A stretch of 64,000 nt of DNA, taken from positions 121,043,961 to 121,107,960 of the forward strand of contig NC_092803.1 in assembly GCF_040954645.1 (NCBI RefSeq). The letters are read 5' to 3'. Under the pieces are notes generated by a model that had not been told where the DNA came from, did not search any database, and worked only from the letters and a program-made list of their open reading frames with translations. The stretch's first letter is position 1, and every line of letters starts with the position of its first letter. Below are positions 59,019-64,000 of this stretch, one piece after another. A program made the translations under genes and the position numbers. Source of the DNA: Diabrotica undecimpunctata (lineage: Eukaryota > Arthropoda > Insecta > Coleoptera > Chrysomelidae).

Positions 59019-62000
59019 GGACGGTGTTTTGCAACAACCGTCTAACCCACATTTGTTTACAAATGAGGTTAGACGTGTCAAACTGTCCATCATAATGTAT
59101 ACTACATCAAGCAAAAATGATATAAGCCATATCCAAATAATATGAAAACAGAAATTTGTAAAAATAGTCTAACCCATGTTTTCATTATACGTGGGTTAGA
59201 CGCTTGTTTGCAAATCTTTGTAAGCGTTTTTTGATTCTGTGCACCAGATGTAAAATATTAAATTGAACAAATCTTTATTTTGACTTATTAAAAGACGAGA
59301 AATTTATTATTACAATATTACAATTTTATTTAAATAAATAAAATTACACCAAACTAGAGGCTTTATCTTTAATGGTAAAATAAGAAAGTATATTATTTAA
59401 CACTGTGAATTTTCTGTGTTGTCAGCTCGGCAATTGATTAAAGAAATTTTTAAATTCCTTTTATCACAGATAGTGTACCGAAAAGGTAACATAATATGTT
59501 TTGCGATTACTCGTATGCTGGTGTCATAAATGTCGACAAAAAATTGCATTATCAAATAATGAAACCTATTGTTCATTTAAAATATTGGAACTGTTGTTTG
59601 ATAGTCAAAATTCTGGTCAGCAAAATATTGTATGCCTTTTTAACTAAATAGTTTGATATTTCAAACATAAAATGTGATAACATATTGTTTTAAACTTTAA
59701 ACAAGTGCGGCAGGTTGTTATTATTTAGGCTGTTGGTGTAATATTTTAAAGCAAAATATCACAAACTTGGTGTTCTTACTTCAGCGACTATAATTTTTAT
59801 TATTCGAGGCACGTATAAACTTATTTTGACTTTCACAGTAGATATAAATTTTTATTTAATAAACCTTCTCTTTTAATATTAACAGCAAATAGCAGTTAAT
59901 CTAATTTGGACCTATGATAACTGCTTATATTATAATACTTGCACGTACAGAAATATAAATACATACATCAAATTTAAAATTAGCTACGTTAGTGGGGTAG
60001 TGGGGTTAGATCTTTTTTGCAACTGCTAATACTCTTATTTTATTTTAGAGGATGGATATTTCAAGAGGAAAGTTATTAACGAACCTGGGAATTCAAAAAT
60101 TTCAACAAATTTTAACCACTGATCCGCGAGAATAAGAAACAAGTAGTTCCTGTAGTACTCAGAAAAATATATCTGCTGAAATGGATTTTGATGAGCCAGA
60201 CCAGTACTCTGACAGTGAATATTTTCCTGAAACAGAGGAAACTGATTATGCAGAAGAAACGAGAGGCCAAGAGGATATGGAAATCTATTTAAATATAACA
60301 AAAAATGATGGCAGAAAGAAACGCGGAAGATCAAGAAAAACACTAAATCAATCAAGACCAGACAGAAAAAAGTTTGCAAAGTGTAACCAAAAATATGTTT
60401 CGGCAAGAAACAAAACTGTATTAAGTACCTAAAAAGTTTAATGAAGATTACTCTTGTCCATGTTCAAGAAAATGTCACAATATTGTAAATGTTGAAACGA
60501 GAAGATTTTCGACCAATTTTGGAGTATAGGAAAATTTGAAGGGCGCTGTGCTTTACGTAGCAAATATGTTGAAGAGGGCAACAAGAAAAGATGTTACACA
60601 AAAAACCAAAAATCAAGAAAATACTTTATAGATGGCAATCTTGTTTGCAAAGAAACCTTTTTAAATACACTTCAGATCAACAATAATAGAATCCGCGTAG
60701 CCTTAGATCAAATAAAAAGTAATAATATTTAAAGATAAAAGGGGTATACATAGTGGTGGAAAAAATGCAATTGATGAAGAAAGAATTGAAAATATTAAGA
60801 TGCACATAGCGTCATTTCCAACATATGTGTCACATTATTGTCTCAATCAAACTGACTTTAAATTTTTAAAATCCTGACCTGAATTTATGAAAAATGTATC
60901 AATTCTACAGAGGTACTACAGAAAACCCAGCGAGTCTTACGAAGTATAAAAGCGTCTTTTATTCAAATTTTAATTTAAAGTTTAAGACACCACATAAGGA
61001 TACATGTCGAATGTGTGATACATACAAAGCCCAAATTAGTTCTGCACAGGCTACACAGAAGGAGAATCTAGAAAGAAATCACAGGAACATCTTGAAATTG
61101 CAAATGAGTTAAGGAGTGAAATTAAGGCTGATCTAATATGCGCGCAAGAGGATGAAACATTGTAGACCCTGACTTTTGATCTCCAAAAAACTGATCCTTT
61201 ACCAAAAATACCGACTGGAGTCGCATATTACAAAAGACAACTAAATTTACTTAATTTAGGTATTTATGTTGAAAGTAAAAAAAAGGGGTATTTTCAATGT
61301 ATGGACAGACCAAGAGGTAGGCAGGGAAACACAAGAAGTCGGTTCATGTCTGCGTAAATATATTAATGAAAATATAAAGGCACCCGTAAAGAAATTAATT
61401 CTATGGTGTGATTCTTGTGGGGAGCAGAATAGAAGTATTAAGCTAGTGTTAATGCTTATTTACATACTTCAAAACCATACATCCCTTGAATCCATTTCGT
61501 TAAAATTTTTACTTTCTGTGCACAGTTTCCCGCCTAATGATTCACATCTCGGAGATGTCGAATGAAATCTTAAAACCCATCAAAGACTACACTGAACATG
61601 GACTACATCGAAATAATGAGATATTGCCGAGTAAAAAATAAACTTGTTGTAAACCGTCTAAGATCATAAGAAATGGTTTCAGTTAATCTTTTGCTACAAT
61701 CCATAACAAATCGCAAAACAGATATAAATAAGGATGTTACTAATTGGCTAAAAACACATATTACAAAGGAAAGTCCTACAGTTTTGTACATGAAAAAACA
61801 TGTGAGAGATCAACAATTTTCGGAGGTAAATATTGAAAAATCAGGTAAAGGTCGAAAACCTGTTTTAAAGAATGTAGAGTTGCCTCCCTTGTGGCCAAAT
61901 GACAAACCACTATCCACTGAAAAAATAAAGGACCTTAAAGATTTGTCGAAGTTAATTCCCCAAGATGCCATGCCTTTTTATGGATTTTTGAACAACATCA

Positions 62001-62421
62001 GCTATGAAGATTTTGAAGGAATTGGGATAAATCCTGATTTCGAGATTGATCAAGATCAAATCGAGTAGGAATTTAATCAGTAACAGTTACTTACTATTAG
62101 TAATGAACTCAAATTCGAAAGTTTTTTTCTATGTATTTACCACTTCGGAGGGATAGACGGTTATTGGAAAATGACCAACTTATATTTTTACAATTTTGCA
62201 AAAACCGTCTAAACAGCTTTAAGTTATTTTTGCAATAAACTGTTTTTACTTATTTTGCTTTTGTACGTTTTTTAAGGTAGCCTGTAATTAATGAAATATA
62301 AGAATGTAAAAATAAAGCCTTATTTTCTATCAGTAAATTTTTTAAAGTGGGTAGATACATTATGCTTATTTACTCTGAACCATCTATATGTGGCTTAGAC
62401 TATGATTGCAGAACACCATCC
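59019..62421 (+). mobile_element. 3.4-kb DNA transposon of unassigned (Sola-like?) family
   Basis: Ends GGACGGTGTTTTGCAACAAC (left) and the complement of GGATGGTGTTCTGCAATCAT (right), both continuing into GTCTAA(C/G)CCACAT. AAAT sits directly outside both ends (59015-59018, 62422-62425), a 4-bp target duplication. Subterminal GTCTAAC motifs in both orientations occur near 59040, 59073, 59166, 59192 and again near 62154, 62210 and 62393. It carries one broken transposase-like gene. Four-base duplications are known for Sola elements; that family name is inference. Confidence 0.8.
60040..62070 (+). pseudogene. transposase-like relic of the 3.4-kb element (copy 2 of the family)
   Basis: Order of pieces: acidic/basic N-terminus (YSDSEYFPETEETDYAEE, KKRGRSRK); NLVCKETFLNTLQI; ERIENIKMHIASFPTYVSHY followed by C; FKTPHKDTCRMCDTYKAQIS (CxxC); LTFDLQKTDPLPKIPTG with YYKRQLNLLNLGIY; VKKLILWCDSCGEQNRS; FPPNDSHLGDVE; and C-terminal DLKDLSKLIPQDAMPFY, ending at a stop at 62066-62068. 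Several stops and frameshifts split it. Motif order equals that of the relic at 30.7-32.0 kb. It is probably a DDE-type nuclease with the acids in the CDSC and ND/GD motifs (inference). Confidence 0.65.
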
Positions 62422-63011
62422 AAATGTTTATTAACACTTTTTGTGTAGAATGAACGGTTCTTTCAGAAACTACACTTGAAGTGACCGGCTATTTTAAATG
62501 TCAGTTACGAGCGCGAAATCAATTTTTCAAATAAAATTTGTATTAACTCGTGATGGTAAAAATTCGATATCTTTTGATCCAAGTGCCCGATGGACAACAA
62601 TCAAAATGCGTTTTAAAGGTGAAGAGCGCATCTTTCATACGCAATTTTGTCGCAAATAAAGTCAGATCCTATAAATCTGTTAAATAAATAAATCTTGCGC
62701 GATTTTTGACATTTTTTACGATTCTCATAAGATCGATAAAATGTATCACTTTAATTGACAGGTCGCTGTGGAATTTCCATTGTTGAAGCCTAACCTTCAA
62801 AGCATGTAACATAAAATTTCGATTTTGAGTTTTGGCAACAAATATGAGACATTTTAAATATGCCTAAAAACGCTGAATTTAAACTATCACATTACAAACG
62901 TCACGGGAAATGATTCGAAGACAGTATTTGATGTAATTTGTATCTAAAGTTGTGTAGTTTCGAAATACGTACTTAGGCAATCCAAAAGAAGCAGTTTTAA
63001 ACGTATTATAT
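62422..63011. mobile_element. foldback element family, second copy, right piece
   Basis: Resumes with ATTAACACTTTTTGTGTAGA and GAACGGTTC, matching copy 1 from about 29025, and follows it through AAAATTCGATATCTTTTGAT, TGCGTTTTAAAGGT and CGTCACGGGAAATG up to AGTTTTAAACGT. It is then cut at 63012 by an LTR; the opposite arm is outside the window or lost. Confidence 0.85.
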
Positions 63012-63291
63012 TGTAACGAAATAGCCCATCTCCGATACGTCATAATTCTTAGAAGGACGAATCTAGAAAACGTAAGAATCGGCATGTCAATACCGCCCGT
63101 ATTCGATGGTTCTTTCGAAGAGACAATTAGAGGTGGGACAACGCCAGAATATTCTCGAACCTAGTAACTGTAGTATATATACAAGTAACGATGATTAAGG
63201 TTTTAGTTGTTAAGATACTACCGAACTGTAAAGTTATAAATAAATATATGTATATAAATTCGAACCGCTCGTTTTAATTAATCTCGCTACA
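63012..63291 (+). repeat. 5' LTR of a Ty3/gypsy-like retrotransposon
   Basis: 280 bp beginning TGTAACGAAATAGCCC and ending GCTACA (TGT...ACA). It contains a TATATATA near 63174 and AATAAA at 63239-63244. A gag-like frame begins 160 bp downstream. The sequence after the LTR (TGGAGTTACGGTGTGA, from 63293) sits where a tRNA primer site is expected; the tRNA was not identified. Confidence 0.75.
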
Positions 63292-63452
63292 GTGGAGTTA
63301 CGGTGTGAGTAAAGAAAATATAAATTCAGCAGTGACTTTTGAAAAAGACTTTTGAACTTTTGAAAAGTATTGTTCGTCGGGAACATCCGCGTAGATCGGT
63401 AGTGATCTTTGTACGAAAGAACATTAAAAAGTACGTGTGTGCCTGACCAAAG

Positions 63453-64000
63453 ATGCTGCTAGTACAACTTTCAGTAAAACAGTTGCGTGAGCAACTGGAA
63501 GAACGTGATGAAGACTGCAGCGGGTCTAAGAAGATACTCCAAGAACGACTGAAGACTGTTCTTAACAAGAATGGAGATGACCCAGAGACATTCCACTTTC
63601 AGTCAGCAGAAGAAGCAGTTTTAATGAAGATAGAAGAAACTTCTAAAAAAAATGATGATAAATTCGAGACTGTTTCCAAAAGATTCGATGAAACGTCTCA
63701 AATTATTAAAGAAGTAGCTAGACAAAACGACGAGACTTCACAAATAATTAAAGAAATATGTATTCAAAACAATGAGAAATTTGAAGAAATTTCTAAAACA
63801 TTTGATAGAACAATTTGATAGAAGTAGAATAGAATATCAAACAGTTAGAGAGCATGATAACTAATACAAAAGTGCTACCACCAGTTAACACAATAGCCTT
63901 AGATCCGGTAGTGAAAGAAGAATCACCTAGAGACGAAACGACACATAATATGAGATTCAAATTGCCACCATTTGATGGAAAGTTTTCGTGGTCCATATAC
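63453..64000 (+). pseudogene. gag of the Ty3/gypsy-like element, broken and cut by window end
   Basis: Open from 63453 to a stop at 63816-63818. The N-terminal LSVKQLREQLEERDEDCSGS with KKILQERLKTVL resembles a SAP-type helix pair, followed by a coiled-coil with repeated DETSQIIKE. After a short local repeat (TTGATAGAA twice) the frame shifts. It continues with VLPPVNTIALDP and RFKLPPFDGKFSWSIY, the typical start of a gypsy gag capsid region. The rest lies beyond the window. Confidence 0.7.

Overview
The window is AT-rich nuclear DNA from an insect. It has interrupted genes with GT-AG introns and a dense load of Tc1/mariner, pogo/Tigger, piggyBac, hAT, Jockey-like, RTE-like and Ty3/gypsy-like relics. 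The TE load would suit a large-genome insect such as a beetle, but nothing here fixes the order or species. There are no bacterial operons, CRISPR arrays or intact RNA genes.

One host gene dominates. It lies on the minus strand from about 57.55 kb down to 3.17 kb and encodes eukaryotic translation initiation factor 4G (eIF4G). I joined 18 coding exons by hand. All junctions have GT...AG borders and all phases agree, giving 3546 nt, or 1181 residues plus stop. In order the protein has a short basic N-terminus, the eIF4E-binding YxxxxL(L) motif, the MIF4G domain (eIF4A/RNA binding), an Arg/Ser/Gly-rich linker, the MA3 domain, the W2 domain and an acidic tail. The start modelled here is a 16-nt coding exon at 57.55 kb with an in-frame stop two codons upstream. 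Intron 1 is about 23.7 kb. This form lacks the long PABP-binding N-terminus of full-length metazoan eIF4G; longer forms, if any, would start beyond the window.

Most of the rest is transposon sequence in the introns. 2.3 kb: a 101-bp MITE. 7.1-9.9 kb: a CGAAGT-rich block, a Tc1-type transposase relic and a Jockey-like 3' fragment. 12-14.5 kb: an unclassified repeat, an RTE-like relic and a 5'-truncated Jockey-like insertion with target-site duplication (TSD). 15-19 kb: a 0.65-kb direct repeat on both sides of exon 10 and an unclassified element. 19.6-21.1 kb: RTE-like relics. 24.4-26.05 kb: a hAT missing one end. 28-32 kb: a piggyBac relic split by a 1.45-kb foldback element, then a transposase-like relic of an unassigned family. 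34.6 kb: a palindromic MITE. 37.5-43.5 kb: RTE-like and Jockey-like scraps and a Tc1-type element split by a Tigger element. 51.8-56.3 kb: an inverted repeat, a CpG-rich duplicated block, a TSD-flanked RTE-like insertion and a tRNA-like SINE.

Upstream of the eIF4G start (57.9-64 kb) is a three-layer nest. A second copy of the foldback family is split by a 3.4-kb element carrying the same unassigned transposase family and flanked by AAAT, and it is then cut by the LTR and gag of a Ty3/gypsy-like retrotransposon that runs off the window. The best candidate for something poorly described is this pair: the foldback family plus the 59.0-62.4 kb element with GTCTAAC subterminal repeats.
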